A stretch of DNA of 64,000 nt from NCBI RefSeq assembly GCF_014202575.1, contig NZ_JACHHB010000006.1:169279-233278 (forward strand), read 5' to 3'. Of the stretch, positions 36,231-44,102 are shown one piece after another; within the stretch, counting starts at the first letter, position 1; each line of letters starts with the position of its first letter. Under the pieces are notes generated by a model that was not told the DNA's origin, searched no databases, and saw nothing but the letters and a program-made list of their open reading frames with translations. This stretch comes from Texcoconibacillus texcoconensis. GTDB lineage: Bacteria > Bacillota > Bacilli > Bacillales > Salisediminibacteriaceae. The position numbers and the translations under genes are program-made.

Positions 36231-37205
36231 TTAGGATTGTTTTTCCCATCTTTTTAGGTTAGGGAAAGGATCGAAGGACCATTCTATATAGCCGTTGTCT
36301 CTATACATCCCGTAATGGAGGTGGGATGGGAATTTTCCTTGCGTCCCTTTTGGTCCGTACCCAGTACTGCCGACGTAGCCAATGACTTCTCCTGGTTCAA
36401 CCATTTTTCCACGATCCATGTCTTCTTCATAACGGCTTAAGTGTGCAAAATAATGATAGACGTTATTCGTATCTCTTATACCAATTCGCCAACCGCCGTA
36501 CTTATTCCACCCAACCAATTCAACGATACCATATGTGGTAGCGTAAACCGGAGTTCCTTGGTCCGCAAAGATGTCAGTACCTTCATGAATTCTTCGGCCA
36601 CCCCATCCCCGAGAGTCTCCCCAAGTGTTTTTATAGCTATAATTTCGATTGGTGGGAACAGGAAAAGCGTACTTGTCGGTGTCTAAAGAATCGAGTGTCT
36701 TATAAATTTTAGCATGTCCTAAAATGAAATCAACGGCTTTATCACGTTGATAATACTCCCATAAACCAATTTTCAAATCCTCATCTTCCGTTCCGTATTT
36801 TTGAAGGTGGCTTGCAAAGGTCATTAATATGTCTTCATCATTTTTCCGATCACTAATACCATCTCCGTTGCCATCAACTCCTTTCCCGCCAAAAAGTTGG
36901 ATAGAAAGTGGGTCGGTATCTTCTTTATTAGGGTTAATTTCCCCTGCCCATTCTTCTGGAGAAAAGTATATCGCAATCGCTCCATCTTCTTGTGGACGAT
37001 CATTGCGTCCTTTTCGTATGCCGCGTTCATAGCTATCAGCACCAGCAAATATATTCCACGGGATTTGAGTCACTGCTTCCATTTTTTCATACAAGGCTTT
37101 GCGTTCTTTAAGTATGTCAGTTGTTGATTCTTCTGCCATCACCGACGTATGGAAAAACATAAATAACAATGGAATGATTAAGCATGTGGTTGCTAATCGT
37201 TTCAC
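36231..37205 (-). CDS. lytH: LytH-like M23 peptidase, sporulation L-Ala-D-Glu endopeptidase
   Basis: A 324-residue exported protein with a cleavable signal peptide (to about residue 24, ending VMAEES). The C-terminal M23 (lysostaphin-type) zinc peptidase domain has ligands HEGTDIFAD near residue 215 and SHLHYGMY near 300, plus GWNKYGGWRIGI and YHYFAHL. In B. subtilis LytH trims the side chains of spore peptidoglycan to single L-alanine. Start GTG with AAGGAG 8-9 nt upstream. The gene position beside yunB and lipA is conserved. Confidence 0.88.
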   Translation of the reverse strand: MKRLATTCLIIPLLFMFFHTSVMAEESTTDILKERKALYEKMEAVTQIPWNIFAGADSYERGIRKGRNDRPQEDGAIAIYFSPEEWAGEINPNKEDTDPLSIQLFGGKGVDGNGDGISDRKNDEDILMTFASHLQKYGTEDEDLKIGLWEYYQRDKAVDFILGHAKIYKTLDSLDTDKYAFPVPTNRNYSYKNTWGDSRGWGGRRIHEGTDIFADQGTPVYATTYGIVELVGWNKYGGWRIGIRDTNNVYHYFAHLSRYEEDMDRGKMVEPGEVIGYVGSTGYGPKGTQGKFPSHLHYGMYRDNGYIEWSFDPFPNLKRWEKQS

Positions 37206-37420
37206 GATGAAAGCTCCTTTCTGTCAACAATGCGTACAAGTAGTTTGTGCAATTTATAAAAATCCAAGCAGTGAACTTTTTCCATTAGGCGCAAGCTTTG
37301 AGATTTAAAGATAAACGTGTTAAAGTTACTAATGATTTATTATAGTTTTCGGTATACTAAAGAGTAGAAGATCATCGTAAAGATTAGTCAAGAAAAGTTG
37401 ATCGTTGAGGTGAAGTGGAT

Positions 37421-38311
37421 ATGGCAAAACAAGAAGAACACGTAAGAAAACCCGAATGGCTGAAAATAAAGTTAAATACGAACGATTCGTATACAGGTTT
37501 GAAAAAAATGATGCGCGAGAAAAAATTACATACTGTGTGTGAAGAGGCACGCTGTCCAAATATTCATGAATGTTGGGCGGAAAGAAAAACGGCAACATTC
37601 ATGATATTAGGTGATGTATGTACACGTGCTTGTCGTTTTTGTGCGGTGAACACAGGTTTACCTAACGAATTGGATTGGCAAGAGCCTGAACGTGTGGCGG
37701 AATCGGTTAAGATGATGGGCTTAAAACACGTTGTTATTACTGCGGTTGCTCGTGATGATTTGAAGGACGGCGGTGCAAGAGTATTTGCTGAAACTGTACG
37801 TGAAATTCGAGAAAAGAATCCGTTTTGTTCAATAGAAGTATTACCATCAGATATGATGGGCAAAGAAGAAAATCTTCGTATTCTCATGGATGCGAAACCA
37901 GATATTCTCAACCATAATATAGAGACCGTCGAAAGTCTTACGCCGCGTGTTCGAGCGCGTGCAACTTACGAGCGTTCAATTGAATTTCTCCGTCGAGCAA
38001 AGGAAATGCAACCAAAAATCCCAACCAAATCGAGTTTAATGATTGGTTTAGGGGAAACGAAAGAGGAAATCATTCAGACGATGGATGACCTTCGCGCTGT
38101 AGATGTAGATATTTTGACAATCGGTCAATATTTACAACCGACGAAGAAACATTTGAAAATCGAGAAATATTGGCGTCCTGAAGAATTCCGTGAGCTTAAA
38201 GAGATTGCATTGGAAAAAGGGTTCAAACATTGTGAATCAGGTCCACTTGTTCGCTCTTCTTACCATGCAGATGAACAAGTCAATGCGGCAGAATCTTCAG
38301 CAAATCAATAA
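37421..38311 (+). CDS. lipA: lipoyl synthase
   Basis: A 296-residue radical SAM enzyme inserting two sulfurs into octanoyl groups. The auxiliary cluster cysteines are C40, C45 and C51 ([12 protein letters not shown]) and the radical SAM cysteines C67, C71 and C74 (CTRACRFC). The C-terminal RSSYHA serine motif is present. The ATG at 37421 is chosen because GAGGTG lies 7 nt before and the N-terminus matches B. subtilis LipA; a GTG two codons earlier is less likely. It uses GcvH as substrate carrier in Bacillus. Confidence 0.96.
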   Translation: MAKQEEHVRKPEWLKIKLNTNDSYTGLKKMMREKKLHTVCEEARCPNIHECWAERKTATFMILGDVCTRACRFCAVNTGLPNELDWQEPERVAESVKMMGLKHVVITAVARDDLKDGGARVFAETVREIREKNPFCSIEVLPSDMMGKEENLRILMDAKPDILNHNIETVESLTPRVRARATYERSIEFLRRAKEMQPKIPTKSSLMIGLGETKEEIIQTMDDLRAVDVDILTIGQYLQPTKKHLKIEKYWRPEEFRELKEIALEKGFKHCESGPLVRSSYHADEQVNAAESSANQ

Positions 38312-38329
38312 GGGATTTATTGCACATAT

Positions 38330-38428
38330 AAAAAGCTGACCCGATTGTGAGTGACAAATCAGCTACTGCATTAAACTTTTATAAAAGTTTATGCGTAGTG
38401 ATTCGCTTCACAGGGTCAGCTTTTTTGA
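38330..38428. terminator. long nested bidirectional hairpin
   Basis: The outer stem AAAAAGCTGACCC / GGGTCAGCTTTTT is 13 bp. Inside, AATCAGCTACTGCA nearly pairs with TGCGTAGTGATT, and TAAACTTT / AAAGTTTA form the tip. It lies between convergent lipA and yutC and has T runs on both strands. Confidence 0.85.
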
Positions 38429-38437
38429 ATGATGTAG

Positions 38438-39109
38438 TCAATTATTTTCGACTTCTCGATCGTTTAATTCATTTTCTGATTTTTTGAGAGGATCATAGTC
38501 AGGTTCTCCATCATGATCTAAATCGACGGGTTCACCTTGTGGGTAGGTCATCATTTCTTTTACGGTTTGTTCGATTGTCTCTTCATGCTCCTCTGGTGGC
38601 GTTGATAAACTTGCGAAACGTTGGATATCGGGCATGAACGCAGGGTTGTCTGCAACAACGATATTGAAATGTGCAGGAACGAATGACAGCGCACCCTTTT
38701 TCACTTGATCGGCCACTTCTTCTCGTTCTCCAGAAAACGTGTCGTAAGCAATTAACACATATTCATCTGTGACAAGAGTAGCAGCTTCTTCTACGTCTTG
38801 TAAGGATGCAGCGATTTTGCTGATGCTATCAGCCATTAATTCCTTGTCGTAACTCGCTGTTCCTTCATCTTGTAAAGATTGAGCTGCTGATCTTTCGCTA
38901 TGTCTAACGAATCCGTAACGTTGTCCAGCAGATTGTTCAATTTCATCGACATTGAATGATTGAAACCGGTCGTTGTCATTGGGGTTAAATTGCTGCGCCT
39001 GCTTTGTTCCTTTTGCATACGGACCGTAGTTGCCTTCTATCCCTCCCTCAGCACAAGCGGAAGTAAGCATAAGTAAACCGAGTAAAACCATCGAAAGACG
39101 TTTTTTCAT
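38438..39109 (-). CDS. yutC: YhcN/YlaJ-family sporulation lipoprotein (YutC-like)
   Basis: A 223-residue lipoprotein with lipobox TSAC (Cys19). The core resembles the YhcN/YlaJ domain of spore lipoproteins (SISKIAASLQDVEEAATLVTDEYVLIAYD and a later VPAHFNIVVADNPAFMPDIQRFA). The C-terminus is acidic, including LDHDGEPDYDPL. Such proteins are linked to the forespore membrane and germination. The start is taken at the MKKRLS methionine after AGGAGG; the open frame upstream to 39283 has no site. Confidence 0.82.
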   Translation of the reverse strand: MKKRLSMVLLGLLMLTSACAEGGIEGNYGPYAKGTKQAQQFNPNDNDRFQSFNVDEIEQSAGQRYGFVRHSERSAAQSLQDEGTASYDKELMADSISKIAASLQDVEEAATLVTDEYVLIAYDTFSGEREEVADQVKKGALSFVPAHFNIVVADNPAFMPDIQRFASLSTPPEEHEETIEQTVKEMMTYPQGEPVDLDHDGEPDYDPLKKSENELNDREVENN

Positions 39110-39238
39110 AATACACCTCCTGCCATTAGGATGACCAAAGGAATGGAAATTCATGATAAAAATGATCAAATTGATGATATTGATTTCACTGTCAAAATGA
39201 TGCAAGATAGAAATGTATGGGAAGAGAGGTGAACGTGA

Positions 39239-39529
39239 TTGATCCAAATTCAAGGAAATGAATATGAACTTATTGATGATCAAAAGGAAGGTTGGGATGA
39301 AGAAGCATTCCGTGCGCGCTTTACAGAAGTTTTAAAAAAGTATGATTACATTGTTGGCGATTGGGGCTATAGCCAGCTACGATTAAAAGGCTTTTTTGAC
39401 AACGAAAGTCGCCGTTCTTCTCATGAGACGAGAATTAGTTCTTTACCTGAATATTTGTATGAATACTGTAATTTTGGGTGTGCTTACTTTGTTATAAAAA
39501 AAGTGAAATCTGATAAGAACTCAACGTAG
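39239..39529 (+). CDS. yutD: YutD-family protein
   Basis: A 96-residue small protein of the YutD (DUF1027) family. Blocks are IQIQGNEYELIDDQKEGWDEEAF, YDYIVGDWGYSQLRLKGFF and the C-terminal YLYEYCNFGCAYFVIKK. Function unknown; conserved beside lipA in bacilli. The start is a TTG at 39239 with AGAGAGGTGA 7-8 nt upstream. It is divergent from yutC. Confidence 0.82.
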   Translation: MIQIQGNEYELIDDQKEGWDEEAFRARFTEVLKKYDYIVGDWGYSQLRLKGFFDNESRRSSHETRISSLPEYLYEYCNFGCAYFVIKKVKSDKNST

Positions 39530-39550
39530 ACCACCTATTATAAGGTGGTC
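39529..39550. terminator. short hairpin between convergent genes
   Basis: GACCACC and GGTGGTC, 7 bp around an 8-nt A/T loop, start at the yutD stop. No clear T run, so it is weak. Confidence 0.4.
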
Positions 39551-39560
39551 ATTAACAAAA

Positions 39561-39791
39561 TTATCTTTCATCGTGTGGAGGATGAGCTTGTTCGAATTTC
39601 CTTTTGGTTCCTGCATGTAATTGTCGATTTTCATACGTATATGCACTGACTGAACGTTTTTCACTACTGTTTTGTAGTTGTTCTTCACGGAAAATCGTAG
39701 AGCCATAAGGACCATCAGGAAATTCTTCTGCTTGCTTGGATTTTCTTTCATCTTCAATGTTTTTTAATTCTTGATCGTTATGTGCAGACAT
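39561..39791 (-). CDS. small hydrophilic protein of unknown function
   Basis: A 76-residue hydrophilic, charged protein (MSAHNDQELKNIEDERKSK..., then FPDGPYGSTIFREEQLQ). No transmembrane segment or known motif. Chosen over the alternative minus-strand frame 39521-39757 because its ATG follows GAGGTGG at 6 nt. That ribosome site is the right arm of the terminator of the gene upstream, which makes its expression depend on read-through and unfolding. I do not recognise the family. Confidence 0.65.
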   Translation of the reverse strand: MSAHNDQELKNIEDERKSKQAEEFPDGPYGSTIFREEQLQNSSEKRSVSAYTYENRQLHAGTKRKFEQAHPPHDER

Positions 39792-39837
39792 AAAAAACCA
39801 CCTCTTAATCAGTAGAATAACCGAAAAAGAGGTGGTT
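39792..39837 (-). terminator. terminator that contains the next gene's ribosome site
   Basis: On the minus strand AACCACCTCTT pairs with AAGAGGTGGTT (11 bp, perfect) and is followed by TTTT that abuts the ATG at 39791. GAGGTGG in the right arm is the ribosome site of the small protein. Confidence 0.8.
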
Positions 39838-39853
39838 ATGACATATCAATAAA

Positions 39854-40120
39854 TTAAATGACTTCGTAAAGGAAATCGCGCACTTCGGCACCTTCCTCTT
39901 CACTTAGGTTGAAAGCGTGTTCTAAATAGCCAGGTTCTTCCAGGTCATCTTGGCCAATAATCGCTAAACGGTTTTTCTGCATATCAAGGACAAGTTTTTT
40001 ACCGTAGTAACGTGATGTTGACACGATCGCTAAATCAAAGCGATCATTTTCACCCATAAAACTTACAAAACGTGTAGCTGTGTCTTCTTGTTCATCATAG
40101 AGAAAAAAACGTTCGTTCAC
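39854..40120 (-). CDS. DUF3055 family protein
   Basis: An 88-residue small acidic cytosolic protein: MNERFFLYDEQEDTATRFVS near the start, FDLAIVSTSRYYGKKLVLD and a C-terminal AFNLSEEEGAEVRDFLYEV. This fits the DUF3055 family common in bacilli. Function unknown. AGAGGGTGA lies upstream of the ATG. It lies 23 nt after glpX, so the two probably share a transcript, which then meets the terminator at 39792. Confidence 0.7.
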   Translation of the reverse strand: MNERFFLYDEQEDTATRFVSFMGENDRFDLAIVSTSRYYGKKLVLDMQKNRLAIIGQDDLEEPGYLEHAFNLSEEEGAEVRDFLYEVI

Positions 40121-40143
40121 CTTGTCACCCTCTTTTCGTTATA

Positions 40144-41115
40144 TTATTCAGACATGACGAGGTGTGGTTTTTGGTTTAAACGGTGTTGTGCTTTGACATA
40201 ACGAACGGTTCCTGTTTTTGCTCGCATGATAATCGAATCGGTTTCGACTTGATCACCACCGATAAATCGGACACCGTCGAGAAGTTCACCAGACGTAACA
40301 CCGGTAGCAGCAAAAATCGCATCATCACCTCGAACCAAGTCGTCCAACTGTAAAAGTTGTGTTGGATCTTCGAGTCCCATTTTAACACAACGTTGTCTTT
40401 CATCGTCATTTGAAGGTGCGAGTCTTGCTTGCATATCTCCACCTAAAGCTTTAATGGCTGCAGCAGCAATGACACCTTCTGGCGCACCACCAGTACCGAT
40501 AAACAAATCGATCCCTGTCCGTGGGAGAACAGTGGCAATAGAAGTGGCGACATCACCGTCACCAAACAATTTTACACGTGCGCCTGTCGCACGGATGCGT
40601 TCGATTAGCTCTTCGTGGCGTGGTCGTTCTTGGATGATGACATTGACATCACGAACTCGTTTATTTGCCATCTTGGCAATGATATCGATCGACTTTTCAA
40701 TTGGATCGTCAAGGCGGATTAACCCAGCTGCTTCAGGCCCAACGACGATTTTATCCATATACATATCTGGTGCATGAAGGAGTGTTCCACGATCAGCGAC
40801 GGCAATAATTGAAAGTGCATTGGGATATCCTTTGGATAAAATACTAGTCCCTTCTAGCGGGTCAACGGCAATATCAACAGCGGGACCATTTTTATTACCG
40901 AGCGGTTCACCGATATATAGCATAGGCGCTTCGTCTAATTCGCCTTCACCGATTACGACGGTTCCATTCATATTTACAGAGTCAAACATTTTGCGCATAG
41001 CAGATGTTGCAGCATCGTCGGCTTCATTTTTTAAGCCTCTTCCCATCCATTGTGAACTAGCGAGAGCAGCAGCTTCTGTGGCGCGTACAATTTCCAAAGC
41101 TAATTCTCGATCCAA
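40144..41115 (-). CDS. glpX: class II fructose-1,6-bisphosphatase
   Basis: A 323-residue GlpX-type phosphatase of gluconeogenesis. It shows VVIGEGELDEAPMLYIGE with metal ligands near residue 57, DIAVDPLEGTSI near 82 (the DPLEGT phosphatase motif) and TGGAPEGVIAAAAIKALGG near 205. The start is a TTG at 41115 with AGGAGG 8 nt upstream. It is transcribed away from yutE. Not part of the yut cluster in B. subtilis, where class II enzymes lie elsewhere. Confidence 0.93.
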   Translation of the reverse strand: MDRELALEIVRATEAAALASSQWMGRGLKNEADDAATSAMRKMFDSVNMNGTVVIGEGELDEAPMLYIGEPLGNKNGPAVDIAVDPLEGTSILSKGYPNALSIIAVADRGTLLHAPDMYMDKIVVGPEAAGLIRLDDPIEKSIDIIAKMANKRVRDVNVIIQERPRHEELIERIRATGARVKLFGDGDVATSIATVLPRTGIDLFIGTGGAPEGVIAAAAIKALGGDMQARLAPSNDDERQRCVKMGLEDPTQLLQLDDLVRGDDAIFAATGVTSGELLDGVRFIGGDQVETDSIIMRAKTGTVRYVKAQHRLNQKPHLVMSE

Positions 41116-41300
41116 TGTAAAAACCTCCTAGTAGGAAACCTATTGAAATATGAATCATAATAAGGACAATGTGTTAAACTGCTATTAATCATATCAAAAA
41201 AAAGATAGATTGGAAATCGTTTTTTCTTCAAAATGAGACAAAATAAAATGTTTGCGGTTTCAATGTGTTACACTAATATTTTTATAAAAGGGAGCGATCT

Positions 41301-41750
41301 ATGATGTATTTCGTTGATGGTGAGCAATTACAAAAAAGGCTTCAATATCTGGAATACCTATTGAAAACTTTTTCTGAACAAGGAAAATGCGAAGGAGAGA
41401 TAAATAAAATAGCCTTAGAGCGTATCGTTCAGATGTATATCGAAGCGACCATTGATGTTGGCAACCAGTTAATAGATGGGTTTATTATGCGTGATCCAGG
41501 CAGCTATCATGATGTCGTTGATATTCTTGTAGATGAGAAAGTGATTAATCATGAAGATGGAGAAGGGTTGAAACGTTTAATTAATTGGCGTAAACCGTTA
41601 ATGCAACAATATATGACGATCGATCACGTCCAATTATATGATGGTTTTAAGCAGGAAATGAACATTTTGTTACGATTTTGTGGACGAGTCCGAGCGTATG
41701 TAGAACGTGAAATAGGCACGGTCAATGCTTTTTTGCCACAAAGTGAATAA
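41301..41750 (+). CDS. yutE: HepT/DUF86-like protein (YutE)
   Basis: A 149-residue helical-bundle protein of the DUF86/HepT-like group. HepT toxins have an Rx4HxY active motif; here the same place reads RKPLMQQY, with Gln instead of His, and there is no adjacent MntA nucleotidyltransferase antitoxin gene. It is therefore unlikely to be an active toxin RNase. Position and length match YutE of bacilli. Two adjacent ATGs; GGGAG precedes both. Confidence 0.75.
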   Translation: MMYFVDGEQLQKRLQYLEYLLKTFSEQGKCEGEINKIALERIVQMYIEATIDVGNQLIDGFIMRDPGSYHDVVDILVDEKVINHEDGEGLKRLINWRKPLMQQYMTIDHVQLYDGFKQEMNILLRFCGRVRAYVEREIGTVNAFLPQSE

Positions 41751-41845
41751 AAATGTGTCAAAATATAAGGCAATTTTTTAAACTTTTCTATTTTAAATTT
41801 ACGTCACTGGCATCATCTTCTACAATGTGATTAAGGACGGTGAAG

Positions 41846-42481
41846 ATGATGACGACGACAAAAACCACCTCGACACGTGAACTCATTTTGCGCTTATTAA
41901 AAAAGAAAGGCAAATTAACAGTTGCAGAATTTGCAGAAGAATTACAAATTACAGAAATGGCTGTACGGAGACACTTGAATACGTTAGAGCGTGATCAAAT
42001 TGTTGAGACAACGCTATTAAGGCAGGCAATGGGGCGCCCAACCAACATCTATCAACTTACTAAATCAGGCCAAGAAACGTTTCCTAGGGACTATGCGCCA
42101 TTAGCTTTAGATATTTTAAATGATATTCAAACGATGTATGGAGAGGACATGCTTGAGGAATTATTTCAAAGAAGAAAAGAGCGCTTAAGCAAACGTTATA
42201 TGAAGCGACTTCATCACTTGTCATTTGAAGAGCGTATAGAAGAGTTTATGAATATTCAAAATGAACTAGGTTACATGGCTGAGTATGATCTCGATGAAGA
42301 CGGCCGCTACTGGTTTAAACAATATAATTGTCCGATTTCACGAGTTTCCCAACATTTCACTTCTATTTGTCAATATGAGCAATCGATGCTTCAAGAAATA
42401 TTAGAAGCTGAGCACGTTTCGTGCATGATGTGTGCTTCGAATGGACAAGATGGCTATTGTTGTTATAAGATTGAAAAATGA
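41846..42481 (+). CDS. SufR-like winged-helix regulator with C-terminal cysteines
   Basis: A 211-residue protein. The N-terminal winged helix-turn-helix (about 8-75) reads LTVAEFAEELQITEMAVRRHLNTLE followed by MGRPTNIYQLT, the ArsR/DeoR-like SufR layout. The C-terminal third has five or more cysteines: CPIS...SIC (C-X12-C) and SCMMC, then YCCY. SufR proteins bind an iron-sulfur cluster through such cysteines and repress suf genes. Spacing of the later pair differs from cyanobacterial SufR, so the ligand set is uncertain. The ATG at 41846 lies 8 nt after AAGGA. Terminator follows. Confidence 0.72.
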   Translation: MMTTTKTTSTRELILRLLKKKGKLTVAEFAEELQITEMAVRRHLNTLERDQIVETTLLRQAMGRPTNIYQLTKSGQETFPRDYAPLALDILNDIQTMYGEDMLEELFQRRKERLSKRYMKRLHHLSFEERIEEFMNIQNELGYMAEYDLDEDGRYWFKQYNCPISRVSQHFTSICQYEQSMLQEILEAEHVSCMMCASNGQDGYCCYKIEK

Positions 42482-42545
42482 TGGATGAAATAGGTCGATG
42501 ATACAAATACTTTTAGATGATATTCATTTCATCGCTTAAGGTTTC

Positions 42546-42573
42546 CTGATCCTTTTTGGATCAGTTTTTTTTT
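42546..42573 (+). terminator. terminator of the SufR-like gene
   Basis: CTGATCC and GGATCAG around TTTTT, followed by nine or more T, directly before the yutF ribosome site. Confidence 0.88.
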
Positions 42574-42589
42574 CGAAGGAGGACTTAGT

Positions 42590-43360
42590 ATGAAAGCATA
42601 TGATGGTTATTTACTCGACTTAGACGGTACGATGTACAGAGGTGAAGAGAGAATTGAAGCAGCTTCCCGGTTTGTAAAACGTTTGGTGGAGGCAGAGAAA
42701 CCGTATTTATTCGTTACCAACAATTCAACGAAAACCCCGGAACAAGTAGCAAAGAAACTCAAAGAGATGGATATTCCAGCTACGAAGGACCACGTGTTTA
42801 CAACAAGTATGGCAACGGCTGAATACATACAAAAGAAAATGAAACAGGCCTCTGTTAATATGATTGGTGAAGAAGGGTTGCGTGTCGCATTAGAAGGAAA
42901 AGGTTTCACATTAGCAGAGGAAGATGCAGATTATGTTGTCGTTGGGCTTGATCGTTCGATTAATTATGAGAAGCTTGCAACCGCTTGTTTAGCTGTGCGA
43001 AATGGTGCGACGTTTTTGTCAACGAATGGTGATATTGCGATTCCAACAGAGCGAGGGTTGTTACCAGGGAATGGATCGATTACATCAGTTGTTACAGTAT
43101 CAACTGGCGTAGAGCCGACTTTTATCGGTAAACCTGAATCAATCATTGTTGACCAAGCTTTAGATGTACTTGGGACATCTAAAGAACACACGGTAATGGT
43201 TGGGGACAACTATGATACCGATATTTTAGCTGGAATCAATGCAGGACTTGATACAGTCATCGTACACACCGGTGTGACGACAAAAGAACAATTAGTGACG
43301 AAGGAACGTCAGCCGATTGCTTCTATTGACTCATTAGATGACTGGGATACAAAACTTTAA
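42590..43360 (+). CDS. yutF: HAD-IIA family sugar phosphatase (YutF, NagD-like)
   Basis: A 256-residue HAD hydrolase. Motif I is LLDLDGTMYRG near residue 8 (nucleophile Asp), motif II FVTNNSTKT near 42, motif III lysine in GKPESIIV near 180 and motif IV MVGDNYDTDILAG near 203. The cap domain type is IIA, as in NagD/AraL. It probably dephosphorylates small sugar or nucleotide phosphates. AAGGAGGAC precedes the ATG. Confidence 0.9.
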   Translation: MKAYDGYLLDLDGTMYRGEERIEAASRFVKRLVEAEKPYLFVTNNSTKTPEQVAKKLKEMDIPATKDHVFTTSMATAEYIQKKMKQASVNMIGEEGLRVALEGKGFTLAEEDADYVVVGLDRSINYEKLATACLAVRNGATFLSTNGDIAIPTERGLLPGNGSITSVVTVSTGVEPTFIGKPESIIVDQALDVLGTSKEHTVMVGDNYDTDILAGINAGLDTVIVHTGVTTKEQLVTKERQPIASIDSLDDWDTKL

Positions 43361-43370
43361 CCCCAATGAC

Positions 43371-43425
43371 AAAAGGCTGTGCTTCAGTGTGAAGGTTCGA
43401 ACCCTTACACTTTGCACAGCCTTTA
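43371..43425. terminator. long bidirectional terminator yutF/yutG
   Basis: AAAGGCTGTGC and GCACAGCCTTT outer stem with an inner AGTGTGAAGGTTC/GAACCCTTACACT stem, between convergent genes. Confidence 0.85.
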
Positions 43426-43431
43426 TTTCGT

Positions 43432-43923
43432 TTATTCGGTATCTTCGGCACTGTGAGCAAGGCGACTTGAGGCTGATGCGGCAATAGCTCCGACGATATC
43501 ATCTAAAAATGTGTGACAACCCTTTGATTTGTCATTTAGATCCTTTAAAATGCCGGGCTTTTGCTTGTCGATGAAACCATAATTTGTAAAGCCGATAGAC
43601 CCATAAACATTAACGATAGAAAGGGCAATAATTTCATCAATACCATATAAACCTTCATCACGTTCAATAATACCCTGTAATGGTGGGTCGAGCTTTCCGT
43701 CTTCAGCAAGTCGGTCTACCTGGATTCCTGTCATAATAGCATTTTGAACTTCGCGTTTATTAAGGACACCTTCTACATGTTCAATACATGTCTCGATGGT
43801 TAACTCAGGAACATAGTCCACTTGCAAATAGTAGACAAGCTCAGCGATATCTTTTGTGGAAACGCCTCGGTCAGTTAACCAGTTTAGAGCGGTGTTCTTA
43901 ATCGTTTTTGTCTTTTCATTCAT
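43432..43923 (-). CDS. yutG: phosphatidylglycerophosphatase A-related protein (YutG)
   Basis: A 163-residue mainly helical protein of the PgpA/YutG family: NWLTDRGVSTKDIAELVYYLQ at the N-terminus, DEGLYGIDEIIALSIVNVYGSIG near 90 and KGCHTFLDDIVGAIAASASSRL at the C-terminus, with conserved acidic residues. Unlike E. coli PgpA it shows no clear transmembrane segment, so the lipid-phosphatase role is only family-based. AGGTGA precedes the ATG. Confidence 0.8.
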   Translation of the reverse strand: MNEKTKTIKNTALNWLTDRGVSTKDIAELVYYLQVDYVPELTIETCIEHVEGVLNKREVQNAIMTGIQVDRLAEDGKLDPPLQGIIERDEGLYGIDEIIALSIVNVYGSIGFTNYGFIDKQKPGILKDLNDKSKGCHTFLDDIVGAIAASASSRLAHSAEDTE

Positions 43924-44102
43924 GAGTAATCACCTATTTTTGGACTTTTGTTAATGATATGTGAATGACTTGATTTATGTGAACTTATAAATATTATGTG
44001 TGAACTGATTATCAAATATTCGGTTTTATCACTTGAAAATGCACAGAAGTGTATCTTTATCATAGGCTATAGTGGAAATCATGAAAAAATGAGGTGAAAA
44101 TG

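Noticed and set aside
39521..39757. Alternative 78-residue minus-strand frame
   Set aside because: No ribosome site; the overlapping frame starting at 39791 has a clear one.
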